A stretch of 7,630 nucleotides of DNA from Bacteroidales bacterium UBA1736 (GCA_002315825.1 DCIC01000090.1:8035-15664), one strand, 5' to 3'; counted from the stretch's first letter, positions 1 through 6,951 are shown. Program-made: numbers and translations. Notes: generated by a model not told the origin, from the sequence alone.

Positions 1-756
1 GACCCCTTCCATCTTGACGCTTACGGCAAGACTGCTGTCAATTATAACAGGGACATTGAGATCTTCCCCGTGCTGAATGCTCTCTTTGAGGGTATCTATG
101 GTGAGAATCCATATAAGTCACCCACTGATATGGGAGTGAATATGGCCGGCTATTGTATCAGCGACGAGCAGGTGTGCTCAAATGCGGCCAAGGATGAGAT
201 CATCCGCCGGTATTATACCGCTCTGTGCAAGCTCGCCACCGGTGCTTGCAATGACAATGAGGTCAATAAGATATCTCTGCTGATGAAGCGTGCGGGGATA
301 ACCACTGAGTTCCGCCGTTCAACTGTGGAGGCTCGTAACCGAAAGGAGAAGTCGGGTGTGCATTCTGCCGCCATTGAGCTTGCTGACGGTACTTTGATCA
401 GCTCTGAGACCAGCTCGCTCCTTGGACCTAGCGCGGCTTTGATCCTGAATGCGACCAAGCATCTTGCAGGTATTGACCATATGGTGAAGCTCATCCCTGA
501 GAGTATGATTGAGCCTATCCAGAAGACGAAAGTGTCATATCTTCACGGTCATAATCCTCGACTTCACACTGACGAGGTACTTGTGGCATTATCTATGCTT
601 AGTGATACTGATGAGAACTGTCGAAGGGCTTTGGAATGTCTGCCTCAGCTCGACGGTTGTCAGGTCCATTCTACGGCTATGCTCAGTGAGGTGGACCAGA
701 AGATTTTCAAGAAGTTGGGCGTGGGCCTGACTTGTGACCCGATCAAGAAGGGCTGA
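1..756 (+). CDS. DUF1846 / UPF0371 family protein, C-terminal part (5' end outside window)
   Basis: The reading frame is open from base 1, so this is the C-terminal 251 residues of a protein that begins before the window. The GTG at 70 is an internal valine: conserved family sequence (DPFHL.AYG, then AVNYNRDIEIFPVL) runs on both sides of it. Further family signatures are PYKSPTDMGVNMAG near residues 37-50 of the visible part, the segment around HSAAIELADGTLISSETSSLLG, and SAALILNATKHLAGI. The family is usually about 490-505 residues, so roughly half is visible. A crystal structure of a corynebacterial member exists, but to my knowledge no biochemical function is established. It ends with TGA at 754-756, 72 bases before the tRNA, and no clear hairpin terminator follows. 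I recognise the family confidently but cannot give a role. No sign of damage or transfer is seen. Confidence 0.93.
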   Translation, partial: DPFHLDAYGKTAVNYNRDIEIFPVLNALFEGIYGENPYKSPTDMGVNMAGYCISDEQVCSNAAKDEIIRRYYTALCKLATGACNDNEVNKISLLMKRAGITTEFRRSTVEARNRKEKSGVHSAAIELADGTLISSETSSLLGPSAALILNATKHLAGIDHMVKLIPESMIEPIQKTKVSYLHGHNPRLHTDEVLVALSMLSDTDENCRRALECLPQLDGCQVHSTAMLSEVDQKIFKKLGVGLTCDPIKKG

Positions 757-787
757 TTGCGGAAATGAGCACAGTCCTGAAAAACGC

Positions 788-817
788 TTGTATTTTAGGA
801 AATGTTCAGTAATTTTG
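788..817 (+). promoter_or_regulatory. Bacteroidota-type promoter of tRNA-Ser
   Basis: A TTG at 788-790 is separated by 19 bases from TAATTTTG at 810-817, which fits the TAnnTTTG -7 consensus of the Bacteroidota primary sigma factor. Transcription would be expected to start a few bases downstream, around 823-828, just ahead of the tRNA 5' end at 829. This is the best promoter in the window. It may also supply transcription of the downstream receptor pair, for which no separate promoter is visible. Confidence 0.72.
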
Positions 818-828
818 CAGATACAACA

Positions 829-916
829 GGAAAGATGCTCGAGTGGCTGAAGAGGCACGTCTGGAAAGCGTGTGACCGTCCAAAGCGGTTCCAGGGTTCG
901 AATCCCTGTCTTTCCG
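829..916 (+). tRNA. tRNA-Ser(GGA)
   Basis: A full cloverleaf can be drawn by hand. The acceptor stem is 829-835 with 909-915, seven perfect pairs. The D stem is 838-840 with 852-854, with GG in the loop. The anticodon stem is 856-860 with 868-872, ending in one G-U pair. The anticodon loop is CTGGAAA (861-867) with anticodon GGA at 863-865, reading serine codons UCC and UCU. The long variable arm, with stem 875-878 and 886-889, is the class II hallmark of serine tRNAs. The T stem is 892-896 with 904-908, and the loop is TTCGAAT. The discriminator base is G916, as usual for tRNA-Ser. CCA is not encoded, since the following bases are CAA, so it must be added enzymatically. The receptor reading frame runs through this gene by chance, but the RNA structure is unambiguous. 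Confidence 0.97.
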
Positions 917-917
917 C

Positions 918-932
918 AAAATCTTTGATTTT
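918..932 (+). terminator. small A/T-rich hairpin just 3' of the tRNA
   Basis: AAAATC (918-923) and GATTTT (927-932) are perfect inverted repeats around a TTT loop. They sit immediately after the tRNA 3' end and are followed by a C run and then TTTT. The stem is only six base pairs, mostly A-T, so it would be a weak terminator at best. It overlaps the presumed start of the receptor gene. It could equally be a mark for 3' processing of the tRNA, or mere chance. Confidence 0.2.
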
Positions 933-3270
933 CCCCCTTTTAGTATTTGCCGGTGTTGTCCCTGCTTTTGCCCAGGGTAAGCAGTTTGTCGTGTCCGGTG
1001 TCGTGAAGGATGCCGATTCCGGTGTCACTTTGATTGGGGCGACGGTATTTACCAGTGACAAATCCCTCGGAGCGGTCACCAATGAGGATGGCCGTTATAC
1101 CCTTTCCTTGAAGCCCGGCAAATATACTATTGTCTGTTCGAATATAGGTTATTCTGACCTTGCCCGGGAGGTTGAGATAAAAGCCGCCAGTACTGTTCTG
1201 GATTTCAATCTGGTCGAGGATAAAGAGCTTCTGGAGGCTGCCAAGGTGTTCTCTACGTCCAAGCGGGATCTTTTGAAGCTCCCTCAGATGGGTATGAATT
1301 CTGTCGGTATCGAGACGATCAAAAAGGTGCCGGCGTTTCTCGGCGAGACCGATGTCATCCGGGTCATACAGATGATGCCCGGGGTCCAGAGTCCGAGCGA
1401 AGGCTCGACAGGCTTCAGCGTGAGGGGAGGCGGGTGCGATCAGAATCTGGTGCTGATGGATGGTGCTCCTGTGTACAATTCGGGACATTTTCTTGGATTC
1501 TTCTCTATGTTTAATGGTGATATGGTGAAGAATGTGAAGCTCTATAAGGGGGATTTTCCTGCAAAATATGGTGAGAAGGCTTCTTCGGTTCTGGATGTCA
1601 CTACGGTGGACGGGGATATGCATCAATTCCACGGGGGTCTGTCCATCGGTCTTCTTACCGGGAAAATCAATCTTGAAGGGCCTATTGTCAAGGACAAGCT
1701 TTCGTTTGCCATCGGTGCGAGACGCTCTTATGTGGATGTTTTCTTCCCTTTGTTCAAGAATAGGATTCCGAGCGGTACGAAGCTTTCTTTCTATGATGTC
1801 AATGCCAAGCTCAATTGGGCTATCAATGATAAGAACCGCTTGACTTTGAGCGCTTTCAGCGGGTCGGATGAGTTTGGTGTCAGTCTTGGGGATATGGGTC
1901 TGTCGCTGATGACTTTTTCGTATATGAACAATACTCAGTCGTTGAGGTGGAATCATATTTTCGGGCCGAAGCTCAGTTATACTCTTACTGCGTACAATTC
2001 TGCATATAATGCCGGAATCGATGCCGATATGGATCAGTCTCCTTTTACTTGGAGATCCAATATCAAGGAGCCGGGTATCAGAAACAATATTACCTGGCAT
2101 ATCAATTCGCGAAATACCCTTGAGGCCGGTGCCAATCTCGCTTTTTATATCCTGAATCCTTCCGAGACGCACCCTGTTGGGGACAGTTCTGTGGTCCAGA
2201 CTGTCATTTCGCCAAAGTCCAACGGACTTAATCCGACAGCGTACATTTCCAATGAACAGAAGATAGGCGACCTTACTCTCCGGTATGGATTGAGGTACTC
2301 CTATTATATGGTTATGGGCCCGACGGATCAGATGTATTTTGACCCTGTCACTCACGAGAAGACCTCTGAGGTGCATTTTGATTCGTGGAAGTATATTGAC
2401 AGTTATTGGGGGCTGGATCCGAGGCTCTCGCTCTCCTGGTCGCTAGGGGAGAATTCCTCCATCAAGGCTTCATACTCGAGGACTCATCAATATATTCAGC
2501 AGACTTCGGTCAGTACTTCTCCTGGGGTTATGGATGCCTGGTTTGCTGTATCTCCCAATGTGAAGCCTCTTGTATCCGATCAGTTTGCAGTCGGGTACAA
2601 TCAGGATTTTCTTGACCATTCGTTACAGTTCTCCGCTGAACTTTTCTATAAGTACGGTCAGAATACCGCAGACCTCAAGGACAATCCCGGCACAGTGATC
2701 GATAACCCTGAGAGGGATGCGCTGCTCCGTTTCGGCACTTCGTATTCGTATGGAGCGGAGGTGATGCTCGAATATGATTTTTCGAAGCTTTCCGGATGGC
2801 TGAGCTATACCTGGTCGAAGTCCATATATGATATTCCCGAGATAAATGGGGGCAGGCCTTACCGTTCTCCTCTCAATCACGAACACGCTTTCAATGTCGT
2901 TGTGAACTATAATATCTCCAGATATGTGGATGTGTCGGGGACTTGGATTTATTATAGTGGCGCTCCTACTACCAATCCCGTGGCAAGGTATTATTATATG
3001 GATACTTTTGTGCCGGTCTATTCGGAGAGGAATTCGGATAATATGCCTGATTACCATCGCCTTGACCTTTCTCTTACTGTCAAGACCAGAAGGCGTGCCG
3101 AGGGTAAGCCCTGGTCCGGGGAGTGGAATTTCTCTATTTATAATGTCTATAACAGACACAATGCCTGGTCTATATCCAATGGATACAATATCAAAAAAGG
3201 AGAGATGTCATCTTCTTTGATTTATCTTTTCGGAATAGTTCCTTCTGTGTCTTATAATCTGAGTTTCTGA
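925..3270 (+). CDS. TonB-dependent outer-membrane receptor with carboxypeptidase-like regulatory domain
   Basis: This is an outer-membrane beta-barrel transporter driven by TonB, of the type that is paired with DUF4249 lipoproteins. With the TTG at 925 as start (781 residues), residues 1-16 are a hydrophobic signal sequence ending in PAFA, cleaved before Q17. Residues about 20-95 form a CarboxypepD_reg-like fold (SGVVKDADSGVTLIGATV, TNEDGRYTL, then SNIGY). The plug domain covers about 105-235 and includes PAFLGETDVIRVIQMMPGVQ, R167-GGG-C-DQN and a VLMDGAPVYN stretch. The rest is the barrel, ending in the C-terminal phenylalanine expected for BAM-inserted barrels. The start is uncertain: the frame stays open back to an ATG at 802, but that part merely translates the tRNA. 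TTG 925 is the only recognised start codon after the tRNA that keeps the signal peptide. The substrate is unknown; ferric chelates or other small ligands are possible. It overlaps the lipoprotein gene by one base. Confidence 0.92.
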   Translation: MIFPLLVFAGVVPAFAQGKQFVVSGVVKDADSGVTLIGATVFTSDKSLGAVTNEDGRYTLSLKPGKYTIVCSNIGYSDLAREVEIKAASTVLDFNLVEDKELLEAAKVFSTSKRDLLKLPQMGMNSVGIETIKKVPAFLGETDVIRVIQMMPGVQSPSEGSTGFSVRGGGCDQNLVLMDGAPVYNSGHFLGFFSMFNGDMVKNVKLYKGDFPAKYGEKASSVLDVTTVDGDMHQFHGGLSIGLLTGKINLEGPIVKDKLSFAIGARRSYVDVFFPLFKNRIPSGTKLSFYDVNAKLNWAINDKNRLTLSAFSGSDEFGVSLGDMGLSLMTFSYMNNTQSLRWNHIFGPKLSYTLTAYNSAYNAGIDADMDQSPFTWRSNIKEPGIRNNITWHINSRNTLEAGANLAFYILNPSETHPVGDSSVVQTVISPKSNGLNPTAYISNEQKIGDLTLRYGLRYSYYMVMGPTDQMYFDPVTHEKTSEVHFDSWKYIDSYWGLDPRLSLSWSLGENSSIKASYSRTHQYIQQTSVSTSPGVMDAWFAVSPNVKPLVSDQFAVGYNQDFLDHSLQFSAELFYKYGQNTADLKDNPGTVIDNPERDALLRFGTSYSYGAEVMLEYDFSKLSGWLSYTWSKSIYDIPEINGGRPYRSPLNHEHAFNVVVNYNISRYVDVSGTWIYYSGAPTTNPVARYYYMDTFVPVYSERNSDNMPDYHRLDLSLTVKTRRRAEGKPWSGEWNFSIYNVYNRHNAWSISNGYNIKKGEMSSSLIYLFGIVPSVSYNLSF

Positions 3271-4181
3271 TGGTTATGAAGAGAGTTTTGAATATAGTCC
3301 TGTCGGTTTTCCTCTTCTGTATTATGCCTTCGTGTACGGAGGATTATAATCTGGAGCTTGATGAGACGGATGTGCGGTATCTTTGTGTACAGACCATTCT
3401 TACCGATTTCCCTTCCACTCAGGTCATTTCTTTGACGGAGTCGGTACATTATAAGGGGAAGGAGATTCCGCCTGCGGTGAGCGGGGCCCGAGTGAGTGTG
3501 ACCGATGGGGGGAGTGTTGTAGAGTTTGAAGAAGATCCTGATACTCCCGGAATATACAAGTCTCCGGATGGCTTTGCTTGTCAAAATGGGCATAGGTACG
3601 ATTTGAGGATTGAGAGGAATACCGAAGAGGGGCTTTGCGTATATGAGTCTTCCTCTACTATGCCTGCCTTTGGTTTTGATATTGAGGCTATTGATTATAA
3701 GTATTCTCCGTCTTTGATGGACAGTCTATGGACTATTGGAATATGGGGTACGGATTCTCCAAACGAGGATTATTATCTTGTCAATTCGGTGGTAAACGGG
3801 AATGTCCATCCTTTCCGGGGGGCGACTTCGGTTTCGGATTTTTATTTCAATGGGGCTACAGTCAAGGGCTATCCTATCAGTATGATGAATCAGACTTGGG
3901 AGAGGGCAAAGGAGGTTTCGCCTTCGTTCAAGCCTTTTGAGACCGGGGATGTCGTTTCGCTTATGGTGTATGGGATGGATGAGAAGTTCTATGATTATTG
4001 GAGTGCTTTCTCTTCGCAGTCTTCATCTATGACGATCCCTATTATCGGCACTCATCCTGCCAATCTTGAAGGCAATATCAGTGGGAAGAATGTCGTAGGA
4101 TACTTTGCTGTATGTCCGGTGCGTTTGGTGTCTGTCCTGGTTGATGATCCTTATCGAACAGAATTTATCTACGGCAAGTAG
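3270..4181 (+). CDS. DUF4249 family outer-membrane lipoprotein, partner of the upstream receptor
   Basis: The start ATG at 3270-3272 shares its A with the receptor stop TGA (3268-3270), so translation is probably coupled. A second in-frame ATG at 3276 is an equally credible start (MKRVLN...). Residues 1-21 are a lipoprotein signal with positive charges K4 and R5, a hydrophobic core and a lipobox-like IMPSC, placing the lipidated cysteine at residue 22. Residues after the cysteine (TED) are acidic, which resembles surface-export signals of Bacteroidota lipoproteins. The mature part begins with a beta-rich region (SGARVSVTDGGSVVEF, PGIYKSPDGF, GHRYDLRI). It ends with the family-typical segment PANLEGNISGKNVVGYFAV near residues 273-291. 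At 303 residues it is within the family range. DUF4249 proteins regularly follow TonB-dependent receptors with carboxypeptidase-like domains. A role as an accessory or ligand-capture subunit is inferred from that pairing only. Confidence 0.9.
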   Translation: MVMKRVLNIVLSVFLFCIMPSCTEDYNLELDETDVRYLCVQTILTDFPSTQVISLTESVHYKGKEIPPAVSGARVSVTDGGSVVEFEEDPDTPGIYKSPDGFACQNGHRYDLRIERNTEEGLCVYESSSTMPAFGFDIEAIDYKYSPSLMDSLWTIGIWGTDSPNEDYYLVNSVVNGNVHPFRGATSVSDFYFNGATVKGYPISMMNQTWERAKEVSPSFKPFETGDVVSLMVYGMDEKFYDYWSAFSSQSSSMTIPIIGTHPANLEGNISGKNVVGYFAVCPVRLVSVLVDDPYRTEFIYGK

Positions 4182-4186
4182 GCGTC

Positions 4187-4215
4187 TTTCCTAAAAACCA
4201 CTATATTTGAGGAAA
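4187..4215. repeat. short inverted repeat enclosing the -7 box of the hydrolase gene
   Basis: TTTCCT (4187-4192) and AGGAAA (4210-4215) are perfect 6-base inverted arms, 17 bases apart, on either side of the TATATTTG promoter element. This could be an operator for a dimeric regulator, a weak terminator for the receptor/lipoprotein pair, or chance in an A/T-rich gap. Confidence 0.2.
4202..4209 (+). promoter_or_regulatory. -7 promoter element upstream of the metallo-hydrolase
   Basis: TATATTTG matches the TAnnTTTG -7 consensus of Bacteroidota and sits 26 bases before the ATG at 4236, in the 54-base gap after the lipoprotein gene. No convincing TTG -33 element is found at 19-20 bases upstream, so strength is doubtful. 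If real, the hydrolase and MATE genes can be transcribed separately from the receptor pair. The leader is A-rich and has no Shine-Dalgarno sequence, as is usual for this phylum. Confidence 0.5.
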
Positions 4216-4235
4216 ACTATATAACCAACAGCATT

Positions 4236-5525
4236 ATGGATAGAAGACAATTCGTGAAGACATCAGTGGCGGCCGCAGGCTCACTCTGGCTTATGGACTT
4301 TCAGAAGGCATTTGCCGCAGGCACTAAGTCCTCTCTTGTGGGGCAGCCGTGGCAGGGGTGGAAAAAAGGACAGTTCCAGGTTCACTTCATATATACGGGT
4401 GTGGCCGAGTCTATGTTTATGATTTTCCCTGACGGCACGACGATGCTGCTGGATTGTGGAGACCACAATGCTATCGGACGAGGGGATCTGGCGGTGCCGG
4501 TCCTTCCCAATGCTATGAAGCATTCAGGTGAATGGATTGCGAGATATGTTGAGAGGGTCAATCCCAATGGTCGTGATGTGGATTATATGATGCTGTCACA
4601 CTATCACAGTGACCACGGTGGCTGTATGAAGTTCTATGCGTCCAAGGATAACAGGGACGGGATGGATTATGCGCTGAGCGGCTTTACTCAGGTGGGGGAG
4701 ACTCTGAAGTTCAAGAAGGCCATTGACAGGGCTTATCCCAGCTTTGATGATCCTCTTCCGATGTCGGATGTGTTTGATTCCGGTGCTGTGAGAAATATCA
4801 AGAATTTCTATGAATATCACAGCAAGCATTCAGGGCTTCAGGTCGAGCGTTTCAAGCTTGGTTCCACTGACCAGATAAGGATGCTGCGCCATCCCGCCGG
4901 GAATTTCTCGGTAAAGAATATCTGTGCAAACGGAAGGCTTCTGATGCCTGACGGCTCCATAAAGGATCTGTATGCTGACAGGATCCGTGAGAATAAGCTC
5001 GACCACGTCAATGAAAATGGTTTGAGTCTCGGAATGATTTTCTCTTACGGCGACTTCAAGTTCTATACTGCCGGCGACTTTTCAGACAAGTGGCAGCTGC
5101 CGGACGGAAGTACTTATGAGATTGAGGATGAGATGGCCAAGATCTGTCCTCACGTCAATGTCGCTAAGATTAATCATCACGGACATTATTCTATGACTCC
5201 GGACCTTATCAAGGCTCTCAGCGCTCAGGCTTATGTGAGCTGCGTGTGGGATCAGCTCCACAATGTGGATCCGGTGATGGAGAGGCTTGCTGACAGGAGC
5301 CTGTATCCCGGAGAGCGGATTGTCTTCCCCGGTGTGATGCCCAAGGAGAGGAGGGCTGTGGATTCGGAAAAGAATTGGATGAAGATTGTGCCTTCCGCTT
5401 CTTATGAAGGGGGTCATATAGTCTTGAATGTCAATAAGGGAGGCAAGGACTTCTCGCTGACTTATCTTACTGCTGCGGACGAATCGATGAAGGTGCGCAG
5501 TGTGATGTCTTTCACTACAGATTAA
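4236..5525 (+). CDS. exported metallo-beta-lactamase-fold hydrolase, ComEC C-terminal-like
   Basis: This is a 429-residue protein with a Tat-like signal: DRRQFVK at residues 2-8, a hydrophobic stretch at about 10-20, and a likely cleavage site AFA-A near residue 27. The catalytic domain follows. LLDCGD (71-76) is the strand typical of this fold. SHYHSDHGG (121-129) is the HxHxDH metal site, with H122, H124, D126 and H127. A stretch at 260-281 ends in FYTAGD, where D281 is the likely bridging aspartate. KINHHGH (311-317) supplies the last histidine. The order NENGLSLG, then YTAGD, then NHHGH closely follows the ComEC/Rec2 hydrolase domain, but the membrane channel of ComEC is absent. Residues about 130-255 form an insert in which I cannot place the usual middle histidine ligand. 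The substrate is unknown; phosphodiester bonds are a family-based guess. The MATE gene follows after three bases. Confidence 0.88.
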   Translation: MDRRQFVKTSVAAAGSLWLMDFQKAFAAGTKSSLVGQPWQGWKKGQFQVHFIYTGVAESMFMIFPDGTTMLLDCGDHNAIGRGDLAVPVLPNAMKHSGEWIARYVERVNPNGRDVDYMMLSHYHSDHGGCMKFYASKDNRDGMDYALSGFTQVGETLKFKKAIDRAYPSFDDPLPMSDVFDSGAVRNIKNFYEYHSKHSGLQVERFKLGSTDQIRMLRHPAGNFSVKNICANGRLLMPDGSIKDLYADRIRENKLDHVNENGLSLGMIFSYGDFKFYTAGDFSDKWQLPDGSTYEIEDEMAKICPHVNVAKINHHGHYSMTPDLIKALSAQAYVSCVWDQLHNVDPVMERLADRSLYPGERIVFPGVMPKERRAVDSEKNWMKIVPSASYEGGHIVLNVNKGGKDFSLTYLTAADESMKVRSVMSFTTD

Positions 5526-5528
5526 TCA

Positions 5529-6911
5529 TTGAACTCTCTTAACAAGGAAATCCTCAGGCTCGCTCTGCCGAGCATTCTGGCAAATATCACGGTCCCCATT
5601 GTGGGAATGGTGGATACCGCAGTCGCAGGTCATATGCCTTCGGGCTCAGACATTGCGGCTGCGTCATTTATCGGTGCCATTTCGCTCGGTTCGATGCTGT
5701 TCAGCCTCTTGTATTGGAATTTTTCTTTTTTGCGCTCCGGCACAGGAGGCCTTACGGCTCAGGCCGTGGGGAGAGGGGATTATCACGAATGTGCCTGCAT
5801 ATTTGCCAGGGGCGCGGTGCTGTCTCTGCTTTTTGCCCTGTTGCTCCTTGTCGTGCAGAGTCCCTTTCTGAAGTTGGCATTGGCCGTGACTGACGGGTCG
5901 GGTGACGTGGAGATGCTCTCCGGGAGGTATTTTCTGATCAGGATATGGGCTGCGCCCGCGACTCTCTCGCTGATGGTGTTTCGCGGCTGGTTTGTGGGCT
6001 TGCAGGATTCGATCAGTTCGATGTGGACTGACTTGGTCGTCAATTGTGTGAATGTCGCTGCGAGTGTTGCTCTTACCTTCGGTGTGGGGGATTGGGAAGG
6101 CTTGGGGTTTGACGGGATTGCGCTGGGTACCGTTGTAGCTCAGTACTCTGGCCTTGCGTATTGCATTTTGGCTTCTGTGCTGAAGTATGGTCGGAAGATT
6201 CTCTTTTCGCTGAGGCTCTCTGACCTTAGGGAGGTGTTCAGGCTATCGGAGATGGGGCAGTATATGAAGATGAATACTGATCTATTTATCAGGAGTTTGG
6301 GATTTACCGGCATTTACATTGGCTACACTATGATTGCCGCTACGCTGGGAGATCTTCTGCTGGCGTGCAGCTCGATTATGATGCAGATGCTGATGCTCTT
6401 CTCGTATTTTACCGATGGTTTTGCGTATGCTGGCGAGGCGCTTGTCGGGAAATTTATCGGTGCTCGGGACAAGGGGTCTCTTGTGAGGACGGTGAAGTAT
6501 ATTTTTATCTGGAGTTTTGCCATTTCCGCTGTGTTTATCTGTTTGTATCTGTCTCTTAGTGTGCCGTTTATCGGGATATTCACTTCGGATGCGAATGTTG
6601 TGGGGGCGTGCTCGCATTTTGTGCTTTGGCTCGCTCTGATGCCTCTTCTTGGCTGCGCGGCATTTACTTTTGACGGGATTTATCTTGGAGCTGTGGCTTC
6701 CGCTCCGATAAGGGATGCGATGGTGCTGTCAGCTCTGTGCTTTTTGTCGGTGTGGTTTGTGGGGAGGCAGTTTGTGACTGTTGTGGGCTATTCGGGGCTG
6801 CATTTGCTGCTGACTGCGTATTTTGTGCATCTTTTTGTGCGTACTGCGTGGCTGACGCTTCATTTTAAGAAATGGATTTTGGGGCCGACGGACGCTCCCC
6901 TAAAAAACTGA
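5529..6911 (+). CDS. MATE family efflux transporter, DinF-like subgroup
   Basis: A 460-residue inner-membrane protein of normal MATE length, with about twelve hydrophobic segments. MATE proteins export drugs or metabolites in exchange for Na+ or H+. Family signatures include NKEILRLALPSILANITVPI (residues 5-24), VDTAVAGH (28-35), FLRSGTGGLTAQAVGRGD (67-84), DGFAYAGEALVGKFIGARD (296-314) and FDGIYLGA (381-388). FLRxGT..LTAQ and DGFA..GE.LVG are typical of the DinF branch. The start is TTG at 5529. The preceding hydrolase is in the same frame with its stop at 5523-5525, so translation cannot begin earlier. The first in-frame ATG, at M27, would remove most of the first membrane segment. The three-base spacing suggests translational coupling with the hydrolase. 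The substrate cannot be predicted. An A/T hairpin follows the stop. Confidence 0.93.
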   Translation: MNSLNKEILRLALPSILANITVPIVGMVDTAVAGHMPSGSDIAAASFIGAISLGSMLFSLLYWNFSFLRSGTGGLTAQAVGRGDYHECACIFARGAVLSLLFALLLLVVQSPFLKLALAVTDGSGDVEMLSGRYFLIRIWAAPATLSLMVFRGWFVGLQDSISSMWTDLVVNCVNVAASVALTFGVGDWEGLGFDGIALGTVVAQYSGLAYCILASVLKYGRKILFSLRLSDLREVFRLSEMGQYMKMNTDLFIRSLGFTGIYIGYTMIAATLGDLLLACSSIMMQMLMLFSYFTDGFAYAGEALVGKFIGARDKGSLVRTVKYIFIWSFAISAVFICLYLSLSVPFIGIFTSDANVVGACSHFVLWLALMPLLGCAAFTFDGIYLGAVASAPIRDAMVLSALCFLSVWFVGRQFVTVVGYSGLHLLLTAYFVHLFVRTAWLTLHFKKWILGPTDAPLKN

Positions 6912-6918
6912 AAAAAAA

Positions 6919-6941
6919 GAAAAAATAAGTCGGATTTTTTC
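6919..6941. terminator. A/T-rich perfect hairpin between MATE gene and guaB
   Basis: GAAAAAAT (6919-6926) and ATTTTTTC (6934-6941) are perfect 8-base inverted arms around a 7-base loop (AAGTCGG). It begins eight bases after the MATE stop and ends three bases before the guaB -7 box. It has a U-rich 3' arm but almost no G-C pairs, so it is a weak intrinsic terminator. It could also act as A-tract DNA upstream of the guaB promoter. Confidence 0.35.
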
Positions 6942-6943
6942 TG

Positions 6944-6951
6944 TAAATTTG
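6944..6951 (+). promoter_or_regulatory. -7 promoter element of guaB
   Basis: TAAATTTG matches the TAnnTTTG consensus and lies 20 bases before the guaB ATG at 6972, predicting a very short untranslated leader. The expected -33 position falls in the A-rich arm of the hairpin and shows no clear TTG. No purine-responsive riboswitch could fit in so short a leader. Confidence 0.55.

Noticed and set aside
70..72. GTG at 70 as a start codon for the DUF1846 protein
   Set aside because: Family-conserved sequence continues upstream in the same open frame to base 1, so this is an internal valine of a gene cut by the window edge.
829..916. tRNA 3' end as an attachment site of a resident mobile element
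   Set aside because: No second copy of the tRNA 3' end and no integrase or phage gene was seen in the window. Only a past event can be suspected.
802..924. ATG at 802 as start of the receptor, giving 41 extra residues (MFSNFADTTGKMLEWLKRHV and onward)
   Set aside because: These residues are the translation of the tRNA-Ser gene and its promoter region. The segment from Leu-Glu-Trp-Leu-Lys-Arg onward is a familiar artefact of reading tRNA-Ser as protein, and the transcript would be cut by RNase P.
940..2376. 478-codon open frame on the - strand
   Set aside because: It lies entirely antisense to the receptor, has no recognisable domain, and has a composition rich in Ile, Arg and His typical of a reverse shadow frame.
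925..4181. SusC/SusD-type glycan uptake pair
   Set aside because: The receptor is about 780 residues rather than the roughly 1000 of SusC, and its partner has DUF4249 features rather than SusD ones. No glycan enzymes are adjacent.
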